Part shown: positions 49,802-57,557 of the stretch, in pieces
Layout: each line of letters starts with the position of its first letter
Position numbering within the stretch: the first letter of the stretch is position 1
NCBI GenBank assembly: GCA_035498405.1
Contig: DATKAE010000043.1
Span: 1-63,394, forward strand
DNA length: 63,394 nucleotides
Reading direction: 5' to 3'
Source: DATBFU01 sp035498405
GTDB taxonomy: Bacteria; Acidobacteriota; Thermoanaerobaculia; UBA5066; Gp7-AA6
Made by a program: the position numbers and the translations under genes
The notes under the pieces: model-generated
Database searches by the model: none
The model's input: the letters and a program-made list of their open reading frames with translations, nothing else
What the model was told of the DNA's origin: nothing

Positions 49802-51841
49802 CTAGGGAGTCTGGTATTGGATTGTGAATCCGAGGTTCGTGCCGGTCTGGTTTCCGGGACCTCCCGACACGCCCTGCACGACCATGAAGTCGCCGTCGGC
49901 AAATGCCGCGGTGGCGGATCCGGTGTTGCAGGTGGTCGTTCCCGCGTTGATCGTGCATGACAAGACGGTCGTCGTCGTTCCGCCCGTTCGCTTCTGAAGG
50001 TTGAACGTCAGGTTCCGGGTGACGGCCGCGGCGAGTCTGACGCGGAAATGCGATGCCGTTCCAGCGGAAACCGGTTCCTCGGCGTTCGCTTGCGTGTCGG
50101 AGATGTGACCCACGGGCGTGAAGTAGAGGGTCCCGCCCGTCGTGATCGTCTCGCCCACGAAGGCACCGCCCATGAGCGACCCGCTGCCCGTACCGGCCGG
50201 ACCAGTCGGGCCGGTAGGACCGGTGGGGCCCGTCGCGCCTGTTGCTCCCGGTGGGCCAGTGGGCCCAGTCGGGCCCGTTGGACCGGTCGGACCAGTGGGA
50301 CCTGTTGGGCCGGTCGCGCCTGTCGCTCCCGTGGCGCCTGTGGCTCCCGTGGCGCCTGTGGCGCCTGTGGCTCCAGTCGGACCCGTTGGACCAGTTGGGC
50401 CGATCGGGCCGGTGTCGCCGGTGGGGCCGGTGGCACCCTGCTGAGCGAGCAGTCCCCACTGCGCGGGAGAGGTGGTCGGGTCGTTTCCGGTATTGCTATC
50501 GACCAGGCTGACCCAGCTCGACCCGCCGGCGCTGACCACGTCGTTGGCGTTGTAGGTGGTGCCGACATCCCAGGCGTTCTTCCACACGAGACCGGCAGGC
50601 CCGGTGGGGCCCGTTGGCCCCGTTGGACCAGTGTCGCCTGTTGGGCCGGTCGGTCCGATCGGACCGGTCGCGCCTGTCGCTCCTGTCGGACCAGTCGGGC
50701 CAGTTGGTCCAGTGGGACCCGTTGGACCGGTCGCGCCTGTCGGTCCCGTTGGACCGGTGGGGCCAATGGGACCCGTCGGACCAGTCGCCCCCGTCTCACC
50801 GGTCGCGCCGGCGGCACCCTGCTGAGCGATAAGCGACCAAAATGTGGGCGAGGTTGCCGGGTCGTTGCCAGTATTGCTGCCGACCAAGCTGATCCAGCTC
50901 GAGCCGCCGGAACTGACGGCGTCGTTCGCGTTGTAGGTCGTTCCGGCGTTCCAGGCATCCTTCCACACGAGACCGGCAGGCCCCGTTGGGCCGGTTGCAC
51001 CCGTTGGACCAGTGTCGCCTGTTGGCCCTGTCGGCCCGATCGGACCGGTCGTGCCCGTCGGTCCCGTCGGTCCCGTCGGTCCTGTCGGACCAGTCGGGCC
51101 AGTCGGGCCCGTTGGGCCAGTAGGGCCCGTCGGGCCGGTCGGACCGGCCGCGCCCGTCGCATCGATGGTCAACGTGTTTCCGGACGGTGTGATCGTGACG
51201 TTAGTACCGGCCGACAGCGTCAGGTCGCCCGACAGCCCGTTCACGCTGTTCACGACCCCCTGAGGGTCGTAGTAGCCGTTCACGTCCATGATGAAGTCGG
51301 TACCCGAGACTCCGGCGATGACGGTGACTGCGCCCGCCGGGCTCATGGGCACGATCGCGGCGTTCGAGATTCCCTCCCCGGTCGGCAGAACTCCGTTGTA
51401 GTTCAAGGTCGACACGACCGGTTTCGTGGCGCCGGCGGGGTAGATCGTGATGAAGCCTGGACCCTGCGTGTTCGTGACGGTGAGATTGAGCGAGACTGCC
51501 TGCGCGGTCGCCGGTATTCCGCACTGGCCGACGAGGGTGAAGTCCCGCAGCGCCCCCGCGGAGAGCGCCGGAGGACCATATTCTCCCGTGAACCCCTTGC
51601 CGACTTGCGTGTTCACGATCCGGCAGGGAACGAGGCCGACGAAGGGAAGAGGCGTCGGAGCCGATGTCGCGGCCGTGGCTCCCTGCGCCTGCAAGCCATC
51701 GTGACCGGTTGCCGCTTGTTCTCCCTGGCCCGATGGCGTCCAGTAGAGAGGCGCCGGCCAGTTTTCGATTCCCTCGGCGAAGGCGAAGCTGGCGACCAGA
51801 ACGAGAACCGTCAAGGTGGCGGTCAGGGAGCGTCGAAGCAT
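49802..51841 (-). CDS. secreted collagen-like protein with two CBM-like modules
   Basis: The 679-residue product has a signal peptide (SLTATLTVLVLVASFAFAEG). An N-terminal beta domain (about 60-200; FVGLVPCRIVNTQ, NLTVTNTQGPGFITIYPAG, VPMSPAGAVTVIAGVSG) is followed by three blocks of Gly-X-Y repeats (mostly GPT) starting at about residue 229. Two near-identical 48-residue modules interrupt them (DAWNAGTTYNANDAVSSGGS and NAWDVGTTYNANDVVSAGGS), which look like chitin/cellulose-binding CBM5/12-type folds. A C-terminal domain (about 560-679) resembles the trimerising head of bacterial collagen-like proteins. The whole resembles surface filaments such as BclA. GPT triplets give many Thr for glycosylation. 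Confidence 0.9.
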   Translation of the reverse strand: MLRRSLTATLTVLVLVASFAFAEGIENWPAPLYWTPSGQGEQAATGHDGLQAQGATAATSAPTPLPFVGLVPCRIVNTQVGKGFTGEYGPPALSAGALRDFTLVGQCGIPATAQAVSLNLTVTNTQGPGFITIYPAGATKPVVSTLNYNGVLPTGEGISNAAIVPMSPAGAVTVIAGVSGTDFIMDVNGYYDPQGVVNSVNGLSGDLTLSAGTNVTITPSGNTLTIDATGAAGPTGPTGPTGPTGPTGPTGPTGPTGPTGPTGTTGPIGPTGPTGDTGPTGATGPTGPAGLVWKDAWNAGTTYNANDAVSSGGSSWISLVGSNTGNDPATSPTFWSLIAQQGAAGATGETGATGPTGPIGPTGPTGPTGATGPTGPTGPTGPTGPTGATGATGPIGPTGPTGDTGPTGPTGPTGPAGLVWKNAWDVGTTYNANDVVSAGGSSWVSLVDSNTGNDPTTSPAQWGLLAQQGATGPTGDTGPIGPTGPTGPTGATGATGATGATGATGATGATGPTGPTGPTGPTGPTGPTGPPGATGATGPTGPTGPTGPAGTGSGSLMGGAFVGETITTGGTLYFTPVGHISDTQANAEEPVSAGTASHFRVRLAAAVTRNLTFNLQKRTGGTTTTVLSCTINAGTTTCNTGSATAAFADGDFMVVQGVSGGPGNQTGTNLGFTIQYQTP
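50195..51160 (-). repeat. 9-bp-family tandem coding repeats of the collagen-like gene
   Basis: Dense tandem nine-base units encoding Gly-Pro-Thr or Gly-Ala-Thr triplets, in three blocks separated by two non-repeat modules. Because the units are GGNCCN-rich, the opposite strand also reads as long Gly-Pro-Val frames; these are not genes. Slippage and length variation are expected here. Confidence 0.9.
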
Positions 51842-52178
51842 GCGATCCTCCTCAGTCAGCCTGTTCGTCAGTGAGTTTGGTGGGAAAAGCCGGCCAACCG
51901 GCTGTGCGGTCTCTTTCCAATGGCGAGTTGCTGCGAACAGTCTTCTACCCGATCCTCTCTTGAGGTCAGAACGTTTCCGGGCCTGTACAGAGCGAGTGTT
52001 GCGCCATCGTCACCCGATTGGCCAAGGAACTATGTTTTCTGGGACTTCCGTCGACCATCTATTGTACACCGATTGGCGCTCGGGAAAAACACTCGCCCCG
52101 AGCGACCGGAGGTGTCGGCCCAAGAGGCGCGTCTTTCCGGGCCGGCCCGGTCGGGGACGCGCTCCTTTCGAGGCGACC
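51842..52178. other. promoter-containing intergenic stretch
   Basis: About 340 bp upstream of the collagen-like gene. On the minus strand a TACAAT box lies at 52068-52063 but has only a weak -35 partner (TGTTTT at 17 bp). If it is used the mRNA leader is about 220 bases. No gene seen. Confidence 0.4.
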
Positions 52179-52904
52179 TTACTTCAGGAGCGAGGCGAGC
52201 TTGGCTTCGGCTTCGGGGTGCAGCGTCGGAGGCGCGCCGTAGAACGCCCCGGCGCTCTTGCCGTCGCGGCCGAAGAGAAAAAGCGTCGGAACGGCCGCCA
52301 CGTCGCCGAAGGCCCGAGTGAGCTCCGGTGTGGCCATCGCCCAATGGAGCGGAAGCTGGAGCTCGCCGGCGAGCTTCCGGACGGCGGGCTCCTCGGATTT
52401 CACGGCGATCGCGACGACCGCGAGCCGGTCGCCGTAGCGCTTCTTCAATTCTCCGAGCCAGCCGAGCGTGCTCCGGCAGGGAGGGCACCAGGTCGCCCAC
52501 ATCTCGAGGAGGACGACGCGTCCCTCGAGATCCGCGCGCGTGAGCCGCTTTCCGTCGAGATCGGTGATCGTGACGTCGGGAAGAATCGCGACCGCTTCCA
52601 TCTTTCCGGGAGCGGCCTCGCCCCGCGCAACATCCTTCTTGCCGGCGAGCTCGAGCTCGATCATCCGCGACAGGTCGGCGCGGAACCGGTCGTGCGACGG
52701 CTGGGTCTTGAAGGGGATGTAGCGCCCCGTGGCCTTCTCATCCACGTTGTAGAAGTCCTTGGGTGTCGCGACGAGCACGTCGTCGACGAAGATGACGGGG
52801 TAGAACGTCACGCCGAACCGCTTGGCGAGCTGCGATTCGCCGTAGTTCTCCGAGACGAAGCGCGCCTTGCCCTTGAAATCGGCGACGACGCTTTCTGCCA
52901 GCAA
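52179..52904 (-). CDS. TlpA-type thioredoxin, second half of a protein split by an in-frame TGA
   Basis: Residues after a possible TTG start read LLAESVVADFKGKARFVSEN, then FGVTFYPVIFVDDVLVATPKDF. This is a thioredoxin-like domain with its cis-Pro but without its own first strand and CxxC. A complete TlpA/ResA domain follows with WATWCPPCRS (CPPC) and VPTLFLFGRDG. The missing first strand (VTVTLIRWPYT) is the end of the upstream reading frame, in the same frame, separated by one TGA at 52926-52928. There is no ribosome-binding site before the TTG. Either the two frames form one selenoprotein (see the findings), or translation reinitiates at TTG. Confidence 0.75.
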   Translation of the reverse strand: MLAESVVADFKGKARFVSENYGESQLAKRFGVTFYPVIFVDDVLVATPKDFYNVDEKATGRYIPFKTQPSHDRFRADLSRMIELELAGKKDVARGEAAPGKMEAVAILPDVTITDLDGKRLTRADLEGRVVLLEMWATWCPPCRSTLGWLGELKKRYGDRLAVVAIAVKSEEPAVRKLAGELQLPLHWAMATPELTRAFGDVAAVPTLFLFGRDGKSAGAFYGAPPTLHPEAEAKLASLLK

Positions 52905-52928
52905 ACTTGCCGGATCGGAGAGATTTCA
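52898..52928 (-). promoter_or_regulatory. in-frame TGA plus SECIS-like stem-loop
   Basis: The TGA (52928-52926, minus strand) is followed after 12 bases by CCGGCAAGTTTGCTGG, which folds as a 6-bp stem (one G-U pair) with loop AGTT. The loop begins 18 bases after the TGA and has a G at its second position, within the limits published for bacterial SECIS elements (loop about 16-37 bases from the UGA, G among the first two loop bases). Evidence is structural only. Confidence 0.5.
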
Positions 52929-54035
52929 GGTGTAGGGCCAGCGGATGAGCGTCACCGTGACCTCGGGAGCGGGCTTGGGAGCCTCGGGACGAGCGGGCTC
53001 GAGCGCCGCGAAATAGCGCGGCAGCACGTCCTGCACGATCGCGGCCGCGTTGTCGACGGTCTTGCCGGGCCCGGCGCTCTGAACGTCGGCTTGCGCGATC
53101 TCGAGAAAGAGGCGCCCGATCGAATCGTCCCGGCCGCCGCCGGAGAGTCGCCGGTCGAGGTCCCGGAGCTGCTTTTCGAGCTCCGCCCGATCGAGCGAGT
53201 TTGCCGGCGGCCGAATCGGCGCGAATCGGACCGCGGCCTGCAGGTAGCGCAAGAGAGCCCCGTAGCGGAGGCCCGCCGCGTCGAGCTCGCGCGCTTCCTT
53301 CAAGGCCCCGCTCGTCACGATGAATTGATCGTGCTTGTCGATTGCTGCCGGCGGCCGGTAGGCGGCGAGAATCTCCGCTTCGAGCCGGTCGAGGTCGGGC
53401 TCGAGCGAGCGAAGAGGCGGCGGCGGCGCGCCGGGCGCCGGCTCGGAGATCTTCCGGCAGAGCCGGACGACGTCGCGTTGCCCGAGCGCGGAGCCGATGT
53501 AGAAATAACCCGACTCCGCCATCGTGTTTCGCGCGAAGTCGAGACTCGCGTCGTAGTAGATCTTGACCTGCGGAAGGGCCGCCTCGCCGATGGCCCGAAC
53601 GGCCGCGGGCCGGACGCCGCCGAGAGCCGTCGGGGAGGGCTTGCCGAGATCGGCGCTCAGAACTCCCCCCACCCGGCGCCATTCCGCCTCGAGCGCGGCG
53701 GCGTTCTTCAGGTCTGCCTCGGAGTGGCTTCCGACGTACTGCGACGCCGCGAGGTACCCCTCGGCCGCCGTCAGGCGCTGCAGGGCCCACATCCGGCGGC
53801 CGTCGCGCAGCGCCTGCTTGGCGGTGTCGATTAACGGAAGCGTCGCTTGCTTGACCTGGGGCCAGTCGGGGTCGCCGGCGCCCTGATGCGTCTGCAGGTA
53901 GTCCGACCAGCGCTCGATTTCGGCCGCGAGCGGATCCTTCGCGGTGCCCGGCCGGTCGCCGGTCGCGGCGAGGGCGACGAGCGCCAGCACGAGTCCCGCC
54001 GCGGCGGCGGGGAAAGAGCGTCGAAGCGCCGTCAT
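52926..54035 (-). CDS. exported helical protein, first half of a TGA-split thioredoxin protein
   Basis: The 369-residue frame starts MTALRRSFPAAAAGLVLALV (signal peptide). An alpha-helical body, TPR-like in spacing, contains WALQRLTAAEGYLAASQYVG, KIYYDASLDFARNTMAESGY and ALLRYLQAAVRFAPIRPPAN. It ends at PEVTVTLIRWPYT, which by itself is a thioredoxin beta-strand plus the turn to the active site. The next codon is TGA and the next in-frame codons continue the same fold (NLSDPASLLAESVVADF). It begins two bases after the aspartic-protease stop, so the two genes are coupled. Read through, the protein would be 618 residues with Sec370-x-x-Ser373 and Cys517-Pro-Pro-Cys520. Confidence 0.8.
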   Translation of the reverse strand: MTALRRSFPAAAAGLVLALVALAATGDRPGTAKDPLAAEIERWSDYLQTHQGAGDPDWPQVKQATLPLIDTAKQALRDGRRMWALQRLTAAEGYLAASQYVGSHSEADLKNAAALEAEWRRVGGVLSADLGKPSPTALGGVRPAAVRAIGEAALPQVKIYYDASLDFARNTMAESGYFYIGSALGQRDVVRLCRKISEPAPGAPPPPLRSLEPDLDRLEAEILAAYRPPAAIDKHDQFIVTSGALKEARELDAAGLRYGALLRYLQAAVRFAPIRPPANSLDRAELEKQLRDLDRRLSGGGRDDSIGRLFLEIAQADVQSAGPGKTVDNAAAIVQDVLPRYFAALEPARPEAPKPAPEVTVTLIRWPYT

Positions 54036-54037
54036 GC

Positions 54038-54958
54038 TCACGCCTGGGGTGCAGCCGGGGGATTCTCCCGGAACTGCACCCGGCGCTTGTTCTGGTCGAT
54101 CGTGACACTGAACCGCTTCAAGACCTCGCTGCCGATGTTGGGAAAAGGAAGCCCGTTGAAGCGCAAGGCGGGCTTCTCGAGGCGATACCCGGCGAGGCGC
54201 ACGGAGCCGCTCAGGGTTGCGCCGTAGATGGCGAACTCGGAGGTGACCGTGCGCCCTCGGCCGAGCTCGACGGGCTTGCCGTCGAGCGGAAGCTCGTCCA
54301 TGTACCGGTTCGGAAGCGAGATGCCGGCCGGCGATCCGGAGTCGAGGTCGGCGACGAGATCGAGGGTTCCGACGGTGATCGGAACTCGAATGCCGTGCCC
54401 AGGCTGCAGAGAGAGAATTCCCTTCCCATCGGGCTCGGGCAGCTCTCCTCTGGCGATCCGGATCTCCGAGTGCCCGCAGTCGAGGGTCAGCAGGAGATCG
54501 GAGAAGAGCGGCATCCCGAGGACGCCGCGAGCGCCGAGGTGCTCGGAGAAGCCCGACTTCTCCATGGAGGTCGCGATCAAACCGGAGAAGGTCGCCCCTC
54601 CGACGACGAGACGGTCGATTCGCACCTGCTTGGCGGTTATCCCCTGCGGATGGATCGGATCGCCAATCTGCATCTCGCCAACGACCGGCAGGCCGAGCTC
54701 CTGCACGAGCTCGCTCGAGAGGACCGTGCCGCCCGCTCCCGTGTCGAGAACGAAGGGGTAGGGTCCCTTGCCCTCGATCGTGGCCTCCACGACGGGGCGG
54801 CCCCTCTCCATGCGAATCGGAACGCCGACCTCGGAAGCGGCGAGCTCGACGTTCTGCGGTCTTTCGTCCGGGTGGGACGGCGGGCGCGCAAGCCCGAGTC
54901 TGGCGGAAAGCGCGCCGCAGAGCGTCACCAGGAGCAGAGTCGTTGTCTTTCGGAGCAC
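54038..54958 (-). CDS. exported retropepsin-like aspartic protease
   Basis: The 306-residue product starts with a GTG (GAGGAGGACCC upstream). A signal peptide (KTTTLLLVTLCGALSARLGLA) is followed by two aspartic-protease half-domains with PFVLDTGAGGTVLSSELV (active-site Asp-Thr-Gly) and ADLDSGSPAGISLPNRYM. Clan AA, duplicated retropepsin-like form, periplasmic. The stop is two bases from the ATG of the split thioredoxin gene. A related protein with changed active-site motifs lies at 10178. Confidence 0.85.
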   Translation of the reverse strand: MLRKTTTLLLVTLCGALSARLGLARPPSHPDERPQNVELAASEVGVPIRMERGRPVVEATIEGKGPYPFVLDTGAGGTVLSSELVQELGLPVVGEMQIGDPIHPQGITAKQVRIDRLVVGGATFSGLIATSMEKSGFSEHLGARGVLGMPLFSDLLLTLDCGHSEIRIARGELPEPDGKGILSLQPGHGIRVPITVGTLDLVADLDSGSPAGISLPNRYMDELPLDGKPVELGRGRTVTSEFAIYGATLSGSVRLAGYRLEKPALRFNGLPFPNIGSEVLKRFSVTIDQNKRRVQFRENPPAAPQA

Positions 54959-55056
54959 GGGTCCTCCTCGCCCAGCGGATACGAGGCTGTCGGGCAGAGG
55001 TTTCGCCGTCGGTCCCGCTCTGGGGGGCAACCGTCCCCAGCCTTCGGCGCGATTCT

Positions 55057-55371
55057 TCAGCGGGCCGGGGAGGCGGCCGGCGCGCAGCACGGCCGGATGC
55101 GCGGCGTGAGCTCCTGAGCGGGGCCCTCGTTCGCGGCTCCACGCTTCCGGAGCCGAGCGGCGAGCACGGCGGCGCTTCCGAGGGCAAGAACCAGGCTCGG
55201 CCAGAGGAGCGACCCCAGACGGGCCTGCGTGGCTCCGAGAAAAGACCCGACGACGCCAAAGTCCATCGCGAGGCAGAGAGGGCACTTCGGCAGGAACGCG
55301 ATCCCGACAGCCTGGGCCACTCCCGCCAAGGCGAGCCAGGGAGGTCTCCGGAGACGATCGGCCGCCGCCAC
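55057..55371 (-). CDS. small membrane protein with CPLC motif
   Basis: The 104-residue product has two hydrophobic helices and the segment GIAFLPKCPLCLAMDFGVVG, with CPLC at the membrane edge, and a third Cys pair (RPCCAPA) near the end. It resembles short MerC-like or DoxX-like redox/metal membrane proteins only in form. The GTG start at 55371 lacks a strong ribosome-binding site. Divergent from the DUF899 gene. Confidence 0.6.
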   Translation of the reverse strand: MAAADRLRRPPWLALAGVAQAVGIAFLPKCPLCLAMDFGVVGSFLGATQARLGSLLWPSLVLALGSAAVLAARLRKRGAANEGPAQELTPRIRPCCAPAASPAR

Positions 55372-55456
55372 GATGGAAACTCTAGCACCGCGAGGGGAGC
55401 GAGGAAGGATAGAAAATAGCCGGGACGCGCGATACCGATTCGGCGGAGGAGGGGAT

Positions 55457-56182
55457 ATGCCGCTCAAACGAATGGGGGACCAGGTCGACGTGAGTCTGGC
55501 GGGCGAGAGTCCCGCCTATCGCAAGGCGTGCAACAAGCTGCTCAAGGCCGAGATCGAGCTGAAGGATCAGCGGGAGCGTGTCGCGAGAATGCGGCGAGAG
55601 CTCCCGCTCGGGCCCAAGGTCGAGACAGACTACGTTTTTCTGGAAGGCCCCCGAGACCTCGCGCAGGAGGAACCCATCAGCGAGGTCCGACTGTCGCAGC
55701 TCTTCGAGAAGGGCAAGGACGAGCTCATCCTCATCAACACGATGTTCGGGCCGGAGGCCCCGGAGCCCTGCAGCATGTGCAACATGTGGGCGGACGGCTA
55801 CAATGCCGTTGCGAGCCACATCGAGCAGCAGAAGAACTTCGCTCTCGTAACGAGGAAGGACATCCGGGCTCTGCGCGCCTGGGCGCGCCGCCGGGGATGG
55901 CGGAACATTCGGCTCCTGTCGGCGAGCGAGAGCACCTTCAACCGCGACTTCAACGTGGAGTGGGCCGAGAAGGTGTTCGAAGGCCCGAACGGCCAGCAGG
56001 TCCCCGGAGTAACAGTCTTCAAGCGCCTTCCCAACGGGGACATCCACCACACGTATTCAGTCGAGGCGGCCATGTCTCCGAAGGAGCACCGGGCGATCGA
56101 CCTCTTCACACCGGTCTGGAACCTGTTCGATCTGACGCCGAGCGGCCGTGCCGCCACCTGGTACCCGAAAACGGCCTATTGA
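55457..56182 (+). CDS. DUF899 family thioredoxin-like protein
   Basis: The 241-residue product matches DUF899: KLLKAEIELKDQRERVARMRRELPLG, then INTMFGPEAPEPCSMCNMWADGYN with a CxxC pair (Cys-Ser-Met-Cys), NFALVTRKDIRALRAWARRRGW and VFKRLPNGDIHHTYSVEAAM. The fold is a variant of thioredoxin. Function unknown. The start ATG has GGAGGAGGGG upstream. Confidence 0.92.
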   Translation: MPLKRMGDQVDVSLAGESPAYRKACNKLLKAEIELKDQRERVARMRRELPLGPKVETDYVFLEGPRDLAQEEPISEVRLSQLFEKGKDELILINTMFGPEAPEPCSMCNMWADGYNAVASHIEQQKNFALVTRKDIRALRAWARRRGWRNIRLLSASESTFNRDFNVEWAEKVFEGPNGQQVPGVTVFKRLPNGDIHHTYSVEAAMSPKEHRAIDLFTPVWNLFDLTPSGRAATWYPKTAY

Positions 56183-56432
56183 CCGAAAGCAGGGAGGTGC
56201 GGGTTTTCGGGATAAGTGACGACGGGCCAGAGCCTTGCGCGGCAAGTGTGGCCGTTTCTCGTTCTTTCTTGCTCGAACCCTGGATGGGCAATCGAACGTA
56301 ACAACATACTGGGGTGTCGCGGAGGACCCCTTCGGGCCCGGAGCCGCGGGGTGGGTTGAGAAGCCCCGGTCGCGCTCCCTGGGTCGATCGTCAAGGCCGA
56401 TACTGTAGTCCCGGGCGGATGGAGGTTTCTCG

Positions 56433-57557
56433 ATGGCAAAACGGATGATTCTGATGCTTCTCATCGTGGCGGCCCTCTTGGGCGCCATCGCGATGGTGAA
56501 GGCGAGGCAGGTTCAATCGGCGATCAAGCAGAACTCGTCCTACCGGCCGCCGCCGGAGGCCGTCACGACGGTCGTGGCGCGGGAGGAGCCGTGGGCGGCC
56601 ACCCTGGGTTCGATCGGAACCGTGGTCGCCGTGCGCGGAGTGACGGTCAGCGCCGACCTGGCGGGCATCGTGTACCGCATCAATTTCGAGTCGGGCAAGG
56701 CCGTGCAGCAGGGCGAGGTTCTGGTGGAGCTCGACACGAGGCAGGAGAAGGCGCAACTGGCCGCGGCCGAAGCGCAGAGAGACCTGGCGCGCCTTTCCCT
56801 GGAGCGAATGCGGGGCTTGAGCGCCGAGGGAGTCGCCGCCCAGGCCGACCTCGATCAGGCCGAGGCCACGCAAAAGTCTGCCGACGCCCGCGTGGGTGAG
56901 ATCCGGGCGACGATCGAGCGCAAGACGATTCGTGCGCCGTTTTCCGGCATCCTCGGCATCCGGCAAGTCAATCTCGGCCAGTACTTGACCGACGGAGCGC
57001 CGGTCGTGCCCCTGCAGGCCCTCGATCCGATCTACGTCAACTTCTCCGTCCCGCAGCAGCAAGTGGCCAGGCTGCGAACCGGCGAGGCGGTGGTCGTGAC
57101 GGCGGAGGGGGCGGGCGTCTCGGCGACCGGCCGCGTGACGGCGGTCGATTCCGTGGTGGATCCTGCGACGCGTAATGTGCAGGTCCAGGCGACCCTCGCG
57201 AACCCCGGCGGAAAGCTTCGTCCCGGCATGTTCGTTCAGACGAGCCTGACGACCGGTTCGAGCGACAGCGTCATCGCCCTGCCGGCCTCGGCCATCAGCT
57301 ATGCCCCGTACGGGGACTCGGTCTTCGTCGTCGAGGACATGAAGGATCCCAAGGGCCAGAGCTATCGCGGTGTGCGGCAGCAGTTCGTCAAGGTGGGCGG
57401 TGGCCGCGGCGATCAGGTCGCGATCGTCTCGGGTGTGAAGCCGGGTCAGGAGATCGTGACGTCGGGCGTGTTCAAGCTGCGCAACGGCGCCGCCGTTCAG
57501 ATCAACAACAAAGTCCAGCCGGGCAACAACCCGGCCCCCCGGCCCGAGGACAGCTAA
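56433..57557 (+). CDS. RND efflux periplasmic adaptor (MFP)
   Basis: The 374-residue membrane-fusion protein has an N-terminal anchor (MILMLLIVAALLGAIAMV), a biotinyl-lipoyl-like domain (GVTVSADLAGIVYRINFESG), a short hairpin (KAQLAAAEAQRDLARLSLERM and QADLDQAEATQKSADARVGE), RAPFSGILGIRQVNLGQYL, and a beta-barrel with PGMFVQTSLTTG. It docks the inner-membrane pump to an outer-membrane channel, which is not encoded here. The pump gene follows with no gap (stop codon abuts ATG). Confidence 0.93.
   Translation: MAKRMILMLLIVAALLGAIAMVKARQVQSAIKQNSSYRPPPEAVTTVVAREEPWAATLGSIGTVVAVRGVTVSADLAGIVYRINFESGKAVQQGEVLVELDTRQEKAQLAAAEAQRDLARLSLERMRGLSAEGVAAQADLDQAEATQKSADARVGEIRATIERKTIRAPFSGILGIRQVNLGQYLTDGAPVVPLQALDPIYVNFSVPQQQVARLRTGEAVVVTAEGAGVSATGRVTAVDSVVDPATRNVQVQATLANPGGKLRPGMFVQTSLTTGSSDSVIALPASAISYAPYGDSVFVVEDMKDPKGQSYRGVRQQFVKVGGGRGDQVAIVSGVKPGQEIVTSGVFKLRNGAAVQINNKVQPGNNPAPRPEDS

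Noticed and set aside
50142..50825. Gly-Pro-Val-rich open frames on the plus strand within the collagen-like gene
   Set aside because: They are mirror images of the GGNCCN coding repeats; no start context, signal peptide or end domain. The collagen-like gene has all of these on the minus strand.
50195..51160. Regular short repeats that could suggest a CRISPR array
   Set aside because: Unit is a 9-base coding triplet family without unique spacers or cas genes.
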